Source: Komagataeibacter medellinensis NBRC 3288 (GTDB taxonomy: Bacteria > Pseudomonadota > Alphaproteobacteria > Acetobacterales > Acetobacteraceae). From it: a DNA stretch of 64,000 nucleotides. Each line of letters begins with the position of its first letter. Position 1 is the stretch's first letter. Made by a program: the position numbers and the translations under genes. Of this stretch, positions 27,248 through 36,771 are shown in pieces. The stretch lies in NCBI RefSeq assembly GCF_000182745.2, contig NC_016027.1, forward strand, positions 127,001 to 191,000. Reading direction: 5' to 3'. The notes below the pieces were generated by a model. That model saw nothing but the letters and a program-made list of their open reading frames with translations, did no database searches and was not told the DNA's origin.

Positions 27248-28174
27248 ATGTTTCTCAAGCAACTGTACTATCTTCGGGAGATAGATAGGTTCAGGAGTTT
27301 TTCAAAAGCGGCGGTTGCATGCAACGTTTCGCAGCCATCCCTTTCGCGCGCCATACGCGTCATGGAGGAAGAGCTTGGCGTTGTTATTGTTGACCGGAAG
27401 CAGAAAGTTTTTGGCCTGACGCCTGAAGGCACACAGATACTCAAATGGGGACATGAAATCCTGCACGGTGTTGCAGAAATCCAGAATGTCGTCTCCCTAT
27501 CCCACCAGAAACTGGCAGGTGTAATCAAAATAGGCGTCATTCCAACAGCCGTGCACATCATTCCCCTTCTTATGGATGCGGTAAAGGAGCATATCGGTGA
27601 TTTTATATGTGACGTTCTGGTTCTTGCCAACGCAGAGATTATTGAAAAGCTGAATATAAAGCAACTGGATATTGGCATCATGTATTGTGACGAGTGTCCT
27701 AAAGCATCTGTCTTCGCCATGTACGAACTTTATAAGGAAAAACAGGTTCTTGCCGGAACAGCAGCGTACGATTTTCCGGCAGGCGATGATGTCAGTTGGG
27801 AGACGGCCGGACAGTTTCCACTCGCCCTGCTGAGCCGAAGCATGCGCTGCAGGCAGTTTATCGATGTCGGATTCCAGACCGCAGGCGTCAAGCCGATTGT
27901 CCGGCTTGAAACCACTTCCCTGGAACTGATCCATGCTGCGATCATGAAGGGAACACATACAACAATATTACCTATTTCTTCGTTTCCGCTAAGGGTGCCG
28001 CCTCGGGGCAGATTGCAGATACGGCGTCTTTCCGGGTTTTCTGCGGGCTCGATTGGTCTGGTGAGGTTGTATGAATCCCCGTTGGCCTCTTTTGTGGCAG
28101 AGGTCTGGAAGATCATCATAAAAATAGATTTCGAAGAGCAATTGGATGATCTCTGTCGTCAGGAGTCCTGGTAA
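27248..28174 (+). CDS. LysR-family transcriptional regulator
   Basis: The 308-residue protein has the N-terminal winged helix QLYYLREIDRFRSFSKAAVACNVSQPSLSRAIRVMEEELG followed by an effector-binding domain. The first residues follow the OxyR/CysB-like pattern, but I see no redox cysteine pair like OxyR's. It is the last gene after fdhD in the same direction, 130 bases on, and is a candidate regulator of the oxidoreductase cluster (inference). The ATG at 27248 is chosen over 27236 because GGGG lies seven bases upstream. Confidence 0.85.
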   Translation: MFLKQLYYLREIDRFRSFSKAAVACNVSQPSLSRAIRVMEEELGVVIVDRKQKVFGLTPEGTQILKWGHEILHGVAEIQNVVSLSHQKLAGVIKIGVIPTAVHIIPLLMDAVKEHIGDFICDVLVLANAEIIEKLNIKQLDIGIMYCDECPKASVFAMYELYKEKQVLAGTAAYDFPAGDDVSWETAGQFPLALLSRSMRCRQFIDVGFQTAGVKPIVRLETTSLELIHAAIMKGTHTTILPISSFPLRVPPRGRLQIRRLSGFSAGSIGLVRLYESPLASFVAEVWKIIIKIDFEEQLDDLCRQESW

Positions 28175-28215
28175 ATAAATATAAAGTATTTACATATCAG
28201 GTTCCGTTGGAAGTT

Positions 28216-28437
28216 GAGTTTTCTACAGACCCCTGATGTGTTTCAAAGCCGCTATGGACCGCTTGATATTGATGGATACGCAAGGAGCCTGCATGGTTAT
28301 CCCCAACGCAAAGACTGCCTCGACAGACGCCCGTTCGATAGGTCCCTGTTCAAAGCGCGCCATCTCATTGAGAATTTTTTCTGTAAGCTCTATGAGTTCA
28401 AACGCATCGCCATGCGGGACAGGACCCGTCCGTCATG
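28216..28437 (+). mobile_element. IS5-type transposase C-terminal fragment
   Basis: The frame includes DRRPFDRSLFKARHLIENFFCKLYEFKRIAMR, the Tyr/Glu helix region close to the end of IS5-type transposases. No start, no ends; it is a relic fused to the IS630 piece that follows. Confidence 0.55.
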
Positions 28438-28438
28438 G

Positions 28439-29013
28439 ATGCCTTCAAAAAACTTCCTGACAATCCTGAAGTCCTACACCGGCCATCTGTCGCGCGGCAA
28501 ACGGATCGAAATCTGGTTTCAGGACGAAGCGCGGAGCGAGCAAAAGAACGGCGTCGTCCGGTTAAGGGGCCAAACGGGGAACCCGACCAGCGCTATGCCC
28601 AACGTCTGGCTTTTCGGGGCAATCTGTCTTGCACGGCGCAAGACCGTAGGTCTCGCTCCCCCGTTTATCGACACGGACAGCATGCACCTACATCTCGACG
28701 GGATTGCGCCCTGTGTGGCCCGGGAAGCCTATGCCGTCGTTTTTTGTTTGATCACGCACCGTGGCATACGACCGCCAAACTCAGACTGCCGCGCAACATC
28801 AGCCTGATCTTCCTGCCATCGCATGCTCCCGAACTGAACCAGGTCGAGAATGTCTGGCAGTTCCTCCGCGCCAACTGGCTGGCCAACACCGTCTTCAACG
28901 ATATCGATCACATCATCAATGTCGCCTGTAACGCGTGGAACAATCTTGTCGCGCTCCCCAAAACTATCCGGTCTATCAGCCTCAGAAAATGGGCGCATAA
29001 AGGTCAAAAGTGA
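28439..29013 (+). pseudogene. IS630-family transposase, 3' part with frameshift
   Basis: The first frame carries EIWFQDEARSEQKNGVVR, MPNVWLFGAICLARRKT and MHLHLDGIAPCVAREAYAVV. At a T6 run near 28740 the reading moves to the frame with LFDHAPWHTTAKLRLPRNISLIFLPSHAPELNQVEN, then FLRANWLANTVF and RKWAHKGQK. Both the catalytic Asp and Glu regions are present, but in different frames and without an N-terminus. Dead IS630-type element. Confidence 0.8.
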
Positions 29014-29076
29014 TAGCTCTTAGTATTATGGGGCATAATTACATTACACGCCAATGGGATAAGATATGCCAATTTA

Positions 29077-29586
29077 TTACTTTTTAGGCATACGCACTGC
29101 AGTAACCTCGATCTCAACCAGCCAACCCGGATTGGCCAGATGGGCCACACCAAAGGCCGAGCGGACCGGCAGATCCGGCTGCCTGTCGGTACCATAAAAC
29201 TGGGTATAAGCTTTCATCATCCCGTCAAAATCGAGCTTACCCAGCTTGGGGTCCTCGGCCATGTAAATGTGCATCTGTACGACATCGCCCATGCCCAGAC
29301 CCAGCTTTTTCAGTTCATCCTGAATACGCAGCAGCGCGGCATAGGTCTGGGTCTGTGTATCACCATAGGCGGCAAGGGTATGCGGATCCGCTTTCCTGTC
29401 CTGCACTGGCGCGCCCATGCCGCTGAGGTAGATGGTACTCGCCCCGGTCGGAACCTCGATAGAGGATGCAATGGGAAATTTGCCTGCGGAATGCCGCACG
29501 ATACCGTCATAGGCATAGGTCGGGACCGCACCAGCCATGCTGGAGAGAATGACAAGAGCTATGACTGTTTTTTTAAGATCGAACAT
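29077..29586 (-). CDS. Secreted RidA-family protein
   Basis: The 169-residue protein has a signal peptide (MFDLKKTVIALVILSSMAGA, cleavage likely after PTYA) and a full RidA/YjgF domain. The domain retains the Arg in PVRSAFGVAHL and the Glu in WLVEIEVTAV that correspond to the imine-binding residues. RidA proteins hydrolyse reactive enamines and imines made by amine-oxidising or PLP enzymes. Most are cytoplasmic, so export is notable. It follows the cytochrome gene. The ATG at 29586 is chosen over GTG 29595 because AAGGA lies at proper spacing. Confidence 0.82.
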   Translation of the reverse strand: MFDLKKTVIALVILSSMAGAVPTYAYDGIVRHSAGKFPIASSIEVPTGASTIYLSGMGAPVQDRKADPHTLAAYGDTQTQTYAALLRIQDELKKLGLGMGDVVQMHIYMAEDPKLGKLDFDGMMKAYTQFYGTDRQPDLPVRSAFGVAHLANPGWLVEIEVTAVRMPKK

Positions 29587-29591
29587 TCGCT

Positions 29592-30014
29592 TCACTGTTC
29601 CTTCTGCTTTACGATAGGTCGCTGGGCCGCGACATCGGTAGTCGTTACGACATCGGTGTAATGATTGCCAAAATGCGTACGGATGTAATTGACCACACTG
29701 GCAATCTGGTCATCTTTCAACATGCCCGAAAACCATGGCATGCCGCCATATCCGTTCATGATGACATAAACCGGATATCCGCTGCTTTGCAGTTTAGCAT
29801 TGTTGGCAAAGGCAGGGAATTGCGCACCGGCACCGACCGCCCCTTTGCCGTCTGGCATGTGACAGCCCTGACAGATATGACGATATACGTCCTCGCCTGT
29901 ATTCAGGGGCTGAACCTGTCCCTCGACCGAACTGGCGCTATCCGCCTGTACTGGACCAACAGGGACCAGAAGCAGCAGGACGGCAAAAATGAAAAACAGA
30001 AGAAACTTGCGCAT
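29592..30014 (-). CDS. Single-haem periplasmic cytochrome c
   Basis: The 140-residue protein starts with a hydrophobic signal segment (FLLFFIFAVLLLLVPVGPVQA) and has one haem site, CQGCH at residues 48-52. A later methionine in the GGMPWFSGML segment is the likely sixth ligand. Its start overlaps the amine oxidase stop (TGATG), so the two are translationally coupled. The close parallel is NicA2 with CycN in nicotine-degrading Pseudomonas, where a cytochrome c takes the flavin's electrons; the same role is inferred here. Confidence 0.85.
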   Translation of the reverse strand: MRKFLLFFIFAVLLLLVPVGPVQADSASSVEGQVQPLNTGEDVYRHICQGCHMPDGKGAVGAGAQFPAFANNAKLQSSGYPVYVIMNGYGGMPWFSGMLKDDQIASVVNYIRTHFGNHYTDVVTTTDVAAQRPIVKQKEQ

Positions 30015-31615
30015 CAGCTGGCTCCCTGCGCACGGCTGTGCAGTTGGGTTATGGCATCCAGTGCAGACAGGATGGCCCCTTCCTGCCAGCACCCCACATA
30101 GGATGCATGCTCACCAGCCAGTACGATACGGTTATCCATGGTGCACAGCGCTTTGTAATGGGTCTTGCGCGCCTGTTCGCTCCACATCGAGCAGCACCCC
30201 ATTGCCCAGGGCACGCGGCTCCATGCAAAACTGACGCCGTTGGAGAATTCCTTGCGGTATTGTTTGTGCAAAATCTCACCCTGCGTCAGGGCATGCTCGA
30301 TCCGCTCCTGCGGGGTCATGCCGGCAAAATCGTATGCTGTCGGACCAAACATGTATCCCCCCAGCAAGACCGCAGGGCCGCGAGAGAAGTAGCCGTGGCT
30401 GGGATAGGAAATCTGGCTGATTGGCTGATCGGTAAAGCTGATTCCGCCATATATCTGGTCATCCTCCTCCCAGAACCGGCGTTTGAACTCAAGCCCCAGC
30501 TTGACGGAGGACGCATAGGGCACTGCCATGATCGCGGCCCTGAGCGGCGCGCTGACCTTTACATCAAGCTGGGAGAGGATGGGCAGCGGGATGGTGCAGA
30601 CACAGTAATCGGCTTCCGCCTCACGTATCGCACCACCATGGCTCATATCGTTATAAGTGACCTTTACGCCCTTGTCGTCCTGATGGATCGATGTGACTTT
30701 GCAGTTCAGGGTGATCAGGTCGTGTACTTGCCGGTTGAAGCCTTTGCCGATCATGTCCATGCCCCCCACGGGCTGGAACATGGTGGTCTGCATGTCCAGA
30801 CGTTCATGGAAGGCAAGCCACGTCCATAGGCCGGAACGCATGACATCCTTGCGGGCAAACGGCTCGGATGGAACCGGCGCGCCGTTTATGCCGCCACCCG
30901 GCGCCTTTTCATATCCACGGGTTTCGGAACTGATGATACCCTTGGTCCAGTTCAGATTGGAATTTAAGCAGCCCCACTGCCGCATGGCGGTCATGACATG
31001 TTCCTGCTCATCGACTGAGACCATGTCGTCCAGCTTGTGCTGCTCAATCGCCTTGCCTAGAAGTTCCGCCGTGAAACCATGGAAATCTGCGGCAAATTCC
31101 CGGTACCGGACCGGCTTGCCATCAAAGGCCGTGCTCGAATGGAGCCATGAATTGTGGTTCAGTTCCACAAACGGTTCCAGTTCCACCCCGAATTCACGAC
31201 AGTAATGCAGCAATCCCTGATGATGGTAGGGAATACGCCATGGACCGGGATTGATGTAATTGCCCGATGCGAAGCTGACCTTCTGAGTGGCTCCCCCCAG
31301 TTCGGTTACGGTATCTCCCCCGCGTAGGCTGATATTACGGCCACCAGCACGGTTCTGGAATTCCAGAACCTGCACATGGTAGCCTGCCTTGCGCAGTTCA
31401 TAAGCGGAAAGCATGCCTGCAAGTCCTGCCCCCAGAACCAGCACGCGTGTCCCGCGTTTTGCACCGGACAGGACGGGTGGAGACGTGAAATCCGTACCCT
31501 GCGCATGTCCCAGGGATGTCATGGCCTGATACAGAGCGGCACTGCCGGCGAGCGTGCCAATACGGGTCAAGAGTTGCCTGCGCGTAGGTACCTTGCGCGG
31601 ATGAGCGTTTGTCAC
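30014..31615 (-). CDS. Tat-exported flavin monoamine oxidase-family protein
   Basis: The 533-residue protein opens with a twin-arginine signal (PTRRQLLTRIG, residues 10-20). The FAD dinucleotide fold RVLVLGAGLAGMLSAYELRKAG follows at about 57-78, then RAGGRNISLRGGDTVTELGGATQKV and the C-terminal FAD segment IVLAGEHASYVGCWQEGAILSAL. Family members oxidise amines or L-amino acids to imines. The periplasmic location and coupled cytochrome c suggest it works as a dehydrogenase rather than an H2O2-producing oxidase (inference). The substrate is unknown. Confidence 0.87.
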   Translation of the reverse strand: MTNAHPRKVPTRRQLLTRIGTLAGSAALYQAMTSLGHAQGTDFTSPPVLSGAKRGTRVLVLGAGLAGMLSAYELRKAGYHVQVLEFQNRAGGRNISLRGGDTVTELGGATQKVSFASGNYINPGPWRIPYHHQGLLHYCREFGVELEPFVELNHNSWLHSSTAFDGKPVRYREFAADFHGFTAELLGKAIEQHKLDDMVSVDEQEHVMTAMRQWGCLNSNLNWTKGIISSETRGYEKAPGGGINGAPVPSEPFARKDVMRSGLWTWLAFHERLDMQTTMFQPVGGMDMIGKGFNRQVHDLITLNCKVTSIHQDDKGVKVTYNDMSHGGAIREAEADYCVCTIPLPILSQLDVKVSAPLRAAIMAVPYASSVKLGLEFKRRFWEEDDQIYGGISFTDQPISQISYPSHGYFSRGPAVLLGGYMFGPTAYDFAGMTPQERIEHALTQGEILHKQYRKEFSNGVSFAWSRVPWAMGCCSMWSEQARKTHYKALCTMDNRIVLAGEHASYVGCWQEGAILSALDAITQLHSRAQGAS

Positions 31616-31830
31616 CAGAAAATTCCCATAACAACAATCGTGATAAACCTGCCTTCATTGCTCCGGACTGATTCTGACCAGGAACAATGCAAGCGGATAT
31701 GAAGATCATGCCTTTCCAGCCATGGACGGATTGCCAGATGACCGCAGGAAACGGCAAGGTTTTTGCCCATTATCAGTAAAATATCCGTGGTGTCGGACAT
31801 GGGGATTTTGACTTCAACTGTCAGGCTGGA

Positions 31831-34416
31831 TCAGAAGTTGGCATTAAGACGACCGTAATAATACCCGCCATACATGGGAATCTGAGCAGAATCTTCATCA
31901 TAAGGCATGGCGCCCAAAGCATTAAGAGCCTGCGGGACCATGCGTGGACGCACGTTGAATACGTTATTGGCACCGATTGCCATATGCCAGTTTTTCTTGA
32001 AACGGACGCCAATTTCAATATCCGTCAGCCAGTGTGGCGTATTAATGAATTGCTGCAGGGCGTTGTTGGAGTATTGCAGAGCCGCAGGCCCCCAGTCCTG
32101 ATACTGCATCATGTCGCTGGTCTGGCCATAGCGGGTCTGACGGATATTAAAATCCCAGTTCTTGTAGGTATAATATGCGTTCAGGATGATCTTGCTACGC
32201 GGATAGTCGGTTGTGATTGCTGCGATATTTGAAAGGTTCAGGTCCGCGCCATTATGATGCAGACGAGTGCGGTTGAGGTCGATCGACATCGACAGCGCCA
32301 GATTGCCGTATTGATGGAAGCGGAACATATAATCCGCCTTGATGTCCACGCCCTGTGTTCGGGTACTGGCGCCATTAGTGAAATAATCGGCATAAACATC
32401 GTTATAACCGGTAAAACCGGTTGGCAGGGAAGCCAACTGGGCAATGGCCTGCGCCGCAACCTCGCCCTGCGTTGTATTACCGTAAGGGATAGAACCGCCG
32501 AAGTTCGTATCCTGCACGATGCGGTCACGCATATTGATCTGGTAGACGTCCGCTTCAACATGGAAACCATCGACAGGCTCCAGCACGATGCCACCGCTGA
32601 CACTGGTGGAGCGCTCGGGCTTCAGCTTGGTCGCGCCAATGCTCTGGGCTGCCGAAGAATCAGCGGCAAGCAGGCCGCTGGCACCCGTGGGTGAAACATT
32701 GACAGCGCTGAAATGAGATTCAGCCAGCGTCGGGGCACGGAAGCCCGTGCTGATGGTACCACGGATGGCAATACGCTTTGTGAAGTTGTAACGTGTTGAA
32801 ATCTTGCCATTTTCTGTATTGCCGACATCGGTGTAATGCTCCAGCCGCCCGGCAAAATCCAGTTCCCACTTCTTGGTTAGGCGGAAATCACCATCCAGGT
32901 ACCACGCCCAGATGTCACGGTACCATGTGCCAGCCGAACCGGGGGAGATGCCAGCATAACCCTGCGTGCCACCCCCCAGGTACGAAACGGGATTACCTGC
33001 GGTGATATTGTAGGATTCCATCCGTTCTTCAGCACCGAAAGCAAGCGTCATCGGAACGACGTCCCCGATCTTGAAATGACGACGGAAATCGACGTTGTTG
33101 GTCCATTGCACCATGCTGTAGCTTTCAGCCCGCGCCTTACGTGGGCTGGAACCGTATGCAGTGACATAAGATGTGTTAAGGGTATTCTTGTTGCCGACCT
33201 TGTCGATATCTTCACCATAGGTGGAACTGATATCCCAATTGAAGCCCATGAAGTTGTCACCCTTTAGGCCCAGTGTGGCGGCAAAATCGTTTTCTTCCAT
33301 GGTTTCCAGTGGTGAAAAGCCATAGGGCGCAATAGCGGCACAGGCCTCGCAGGAACCGCCGACAGTGGGCGTGCGATAGTTTTCATAAGATTCCGCATGA
33401 CGATGGGCATAGGTAATCAGCCCATAGAAATTGATTCCAGGTGTAAACTGCTTGCCCCATTCAATCGCCAGATTTTCACGCGTTTCTTCCGGCGTACTCA
33501 TGATTTTGTTGGAACGTGTTGAAATTTTTCCAGCATTGACACCAGTATAGGTCGCAGTACCAGCATCGGCAGGCTGGGAACCAAGCAGGCGGTGGTCCCG
33601 TGCATTGTTGGCCACGAAATGGTCCGTATGGTACATCTGGCCGCTGATATGCAGGAAACCGTCCTGTCCCAGTTTCATGCCACCATCGGCATTAAGCTGG
33701 TAGCCCCAGCCATCACCGTTATAAGCATTCGCGCCGGTCTGGCCGCTCAGGTTCAGGCCATGATCTTGTTTCTTGGTAATAATGTTGACCACACCGGCAA
33801 TCGCATCCGAGCCATACATGGCGGCCGCACCGTCTTCCAGCACCTCGATATGATCAATGGCATTGGCCGGAAGCATATTCAGGTCAACCGGGGTTGAACC
33901 TGAATCCGGGCCAGAATCAGCATACAGATTGGCTGTCGTATGACGGCGCTTGCCATCAACAAGCACCAGCACTTCGTTCGGGTTCAGACCACGCATGCGA
34001 ATGGCGGATGTCAGGGCGCCAGCATCGGCTCCCATCGTGCTGACATTGATCGAGGCATAGGTACGGGTCAGGGCATCAGCCAGGTTCATCTGGCCCGACC
34101 GACGCAGGGTTGCTGCGCTGACGACTGAGACGGGACTTATGCTGTCACGTGCCTTCCGATTGACCGTATGCGTGCCGGTTGATACGTTTATTGTCTCGAC
34201 ACCGGAACTATTTACACCTGCGTTATTTTCTTGCTTCAGGTTCTGCGCGGCACGCGTATGTGTCTGCGCTGTCGGTGCACGACGTGCGCGGACTGTCCCA
34301 TTTTTTTCTGGATTCTGTTCCTTTGTTACAGAATTTCCACTGGGTGTTGCGGCGACTGCTCCCAAAGAAACAAAAGAGCAGATAGTTGTGATCAGGAAAG
34401 AAGTCCGTCTGTTCAT
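31831..34416 (-). CDS. TonB-dependent outer-membrane receptor
   Basis: The 861-residue protein has a signal peptide (SFLITTICSFVSLGAVAA), a plug domain (SAIRMRGLNPNEVLVLVDGKRR, then HIEVLEDGAAAMYGSDAIAG and VVNIITKK) and a beta-barrel ending in Phe (YGRLNANF), as outer-membrane proteins do. It imports a large or scarce ligand using TonB energy. The amine oxidase gene follows 215 bases downstream on the same strand. A Fur-like box lies upstream, so an iron chelate is possible; an amine-bearing ligand is equally compatible with the context. Confidence 0.9.
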   Translation of the reverse strand: MNRRTSFLITTICSFVSLGAVAATPSGNSVTKEQNPEKNGTVRARRAPTAQTHTRAAQNLKQENNAGVNSSGVETINVSTGTHTVNRKARDSISPVSVVSAATLRRSGQMNLADALTRTYASINVSTMGADAGALTSAIRMRGLNPNEVLVLVDGKRRHTTANLYADSGPDSGSTPVDLNMLPANAIDHIEVLEDGAAAMYGSDAIAGVVNIITKKQDHGLNLSGQTGANAYNGDGWGYQLNADGGMKLGQDGFLHISGQMYHTDHFVANNARDHRLLGSQPADAGTATYTGVNAGKISTRSNKIMSTPEETRENLAIEWGKQFTPGINFYGLITYAHRHAESYENYRTPTVGGSCEACAAIAPYGFSPLETMEENDFAATLGLKGDNFMGFNWDISSTYGEDIDKVGNKNTLNTSYVTAYGSSPRKARAESYSMVQWTNNVDFRRHFKIGDVVPMTLAFGAEERMESYNITAGNPVSYLGGGTQGYAGISPGSAGTWYRDIWAWYLDGDFRLTKKWELDFAGRLEHYTDVGNTENGKISTRYNFTKRIAIRGTISTGFRAPTLAESHFSAVNVSPTGASGLLAADSSAAQSIGATKLKPERSTSVSGGIVLEPVDGFHVEADVYQINMRDRIVQDTNFGGSIPYGNTTQGEVAAQAIAQLASLPTGFTGYNDVYADYFTNGASTRTQGVDIKADYMFRFHQYGNLALSMSIDLNRTRLHHNGADLNLSNIAAITTDYPRSKIILNAYYTYKNWDFNIRQTRYGQTSDMMQYQDWGPAALQYSNNALQQFINTPHWLTDIEIGVRFKKNWHMAIGANNVFNVRPRMVPQALNALGAMPYDEDSAQIPMYGGYYYGRLNANF

Positions 34417-34729
34417 GATGCCCCGCGATATCTTCTGTCGATTTAATATATTGAATTATCGTAATGATTATCGAGAAAAAAATACCCATCATATCGTTTC
34501 GACATCAGTGCGTTGCAGTAATGTGACACATCGCTTCACATCACGTTATGTTGACAGAGTTAAAAATCAGAAAAATGATATCCAAAAATATTAATAAATA
34601 AATGACATGATAGAGAATAAATTTATAAATATAATTGTAATTCCATATGATCATTCATATTATTTAATAAATATATTTAACTACATTTTAATTTTATTCA
34701 TGTATTACAATTCTATTGGCAACCATGAT
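34417..34729 (-). promoter_or_regulatory. TonB receptor upstream region with Fur-like box
   Basis: On the minus strand, GATAATCATTACGATAATT (34454-34472) resembles three GATAAT-type hexamers of a Fur box, about 40 bases before the receptor ATG. The rest of the gap, especially 34560-34720, is very AT-rich and has no gene. Confidence 0.5.
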
Positions 34730-34733
34730 TTAG

Positions 34734-35576
34734 GGGCTGTTATGGTTTGATCCAGTCTGCTGCAGCGGCGATGTGGATGACGGCGAGGAACGACGTTGCT
34801 GTTTTTTCGTATCTGGTTGCGACAGCGCGCCATCCCGTGAGGCGAGCCCGGAGGTTCTCAACGAGATGCCGGCCCCGATAGACTCATTTGGGGCAGGCGA
34901 CCGCCCCATCGTATCGTTTCGCAGGAATGGTGAGCCGGGCTCCCATGTCCCATATCCGTTCACGAAAGGCGTTTGACGCGTAGCCCCTGTCCGCCACGAC
35001 CCACAGGGGAGTGGCGGGAAGGCTGTCAAGCATGACTGGTGCCAGAGGCAGTTCATGAGCCTGTCCGGGGGCCAATGCAAAACCAAAGGCTTTTCCATGT
35101 CCGTCCGCGATCACGCAGACTTTTGTGCCATAACTGCCGCGAGAGCGGCCAGGTGTTTCACGATGGTCTCGCTTTTCGAAAGAGGCCCCTTTTTTGGGCT
35201 CCCGCCGCTTTATGGTGAGCTCTGATGTTCGTGCCATCCAGAAAAGTCATTCCGAACGCCACGCCGTGTTGTTCCTGAACCCGTTCGAGCAGGCGTTTCC
35301 ATACGCCGGGTTTCGCCCAGCGGATGAAAAGCTGTGCTGCCCGCTATCACGGACCCAGTTCAGCGGGGATACTCCACCATTTCGCGCCGTTCTGATGGCG
35401 CCAGAAAATCGCGGATATCGTCCGTCGAAGGTTCTTTGGTGGGGTCTTGCCCTTCGGACGGACTTCCTCGATCAAAGGCTCCCAGACGGACCATGCGGTA
35501 TCAGAAAAGACTGACTGCATCATGCTCATCATAAACAGCTATGCAATCCGTTCCGTCATTCAAGGACTAACAGGCC
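34734..35576 (-). mobile_element. IS5-family element with TTAG target duplication, dead
   Basis: The 843-bp element has ends GGGCTGTTA and, inverted, GGCCTGTTAG, with TTAG repeated at 34730-34733 and 35577-35580. It belongs with the copies at 57202-58041 and the fragment at 15444-15791. Confidence 0.82.
34740..35532 (-). pseudogene. IS5-family transposase with several nonsense mutations
   Basis: From the ATG at 35530-35532 the frame reads SVFSDTAWSVWEPLIEEVRPKGKTPP to SIPAELGP. Two successive stops (TGA, TAG) then stand where the other copy has two Trp codons. Beyond lies the second half with KKGASFEKRDHRETPGRSRG, VVADRGYASNAFRERI and, after another TGA in place of Trp, YRGRHLVENLRARLTGWRAVATRYEK. 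It ends at DWIKP. Confidence 0.85.
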
Positions 35577-35580
35577 TTAG

Positions 35581-35769
35581 TCGGCTACCGGGGAACCTGT
35601 ACGCGATTTCCACGCATTTCCGTGCAGCACACTCGTTATTCCATAATATGCACGGCCGCAGCGCTATTCCCTGCGTGCCCAGCAGCAACGCGCCATGCTG
35701 CCGTCCTGACAGGCCGATAGCGATGACGGTAGCCATCCCCCATATGGAATGAGCTGCCAGCGCGTCCAT
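35581..35769 (-). pseudogene. Xylulokinase fragment trapped between two ISs
   Basis: Leftward reading gives VIAIGLSGRQHGALLLGTQG, then LRPCILWNNECAARKCVEI. This matches the xylulokinase (FGGY kinase) region IGLSGQMHG-LL-G--LRPAILWNDGR. Only about 60 residues remain; an IS5-family element borders it on one side and a deleted IS3 element on the other. The rest of the gene is not in the window. Confidence 0.65.
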
Positions 35770-36771
35770 TGGACTTATAACGGTTTTGTGCCGGTCATCT
35801 GAGCGTTTTAAGCTCGTATCAGGAGACCGACGAGATCATGAAGCATACGGAAGATTTCAAACGCGAGGCCGTGAGAATTGCGTTGAGCAGCGGGCTGTTA
35901 CGTATGCGCATTGCGGCCGACCCTGGTATTGGCAAATCCACTCTTGGTAAATGGATAGTGGATTACCGTCCGACCGGGCTGACATCCGAGCCTCAGGGTG
36001 ATCTGGCCCGCGAGAATGAACGGCTTCGTCTGGAGAACCGGATTCTGCGGGAGGAGAGGGAAAGCCTAAAAAAGCTCCCCAGTTCTTTGCGAGCCAAAAG
36101 TCATGAGGTTCGCCTTCATCCATGGGCATCGGCATGAGTGGCTAATCGAGAGGCTCTGCCGCGTCTTGCAGGTCTCGGCACGTGGTTACCGGGCCTGGAC
36201 ATTCCGACCGGCCTGTCAGCGCCAGCGCACCGATCTGAAGATACTGGTGCATATCCGTGAACATCATGCCCTGGGCAACGCCTCCTCTGGTCGGCCGAGG
36301 GCTAGCTCTGTCTGGCGGTCGTCATCGATCTGTTCAGTCATCGCGTGATCGGGTGGGCTGTCAAGGACCGGATGAAAAAGGATCTGGCCATCCGTACTCT
36401 GGACATGGCGGTGCGGCTGCGTGATCCGGTGCCCTGCTGCATTGTCCACTCTGATCGCGGCAGCCAGTAAAGCTCTCATGATTTCCAGAAAAGTTGCTGG
36501 CCCATGGGCTACTGGATTCAATGTCCAGAAAGGAAAACTGTTCTGACAATGCTGCTGTCGAAACAGTTTTCAAAAGTCTGAAGGCAGAACGGCTCTGGAG
36601 ACAGAACCGGTCAACCCGTCGCGAGGCTACGGCCGCCATCTTCCAGTATATCAATGGGTTCTACAATCCACGCCGACGCCATTCATACCCGGGCGGCATC
36701 AGCCCCTTCGCTTTCGAAGCAAGGGGGGGGCATAATCACTTCCTGACCGCCACAAAACCGTTACAAGTCCA
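35770..36771 (+). mobile_element. IS3-family element with internal deletion
   Basis: Ends TGGACTT(A/G)TAACGGTTTTGTG lie at 35770 and, inverted, at 36771; no clear target duplication is seen. OrfA (35838-36137) encodes KHTEDFKREAVRIALSSGL and a leucine-zipper-like helix. OrfB is split over frames: FIHGHRHEWLIERLCRVLQVS, then AVVIDLFSHRVIGWAVKDRM, CCIVHSDRGSQ, and SRKENCSDNAAVETVFKSLK with FYNPRRRHSYPGG. A central block, including the first catalytic Asp, is missing near 36300. At 1002 bp it is shorter than typical intact relatives. Confidence 0.8.

Noticed and set aside
28216-29013. A single new gene spanning the region
   Set aside because: It resolves into an IS5-type tail and a frameshifted IS630 transposase.
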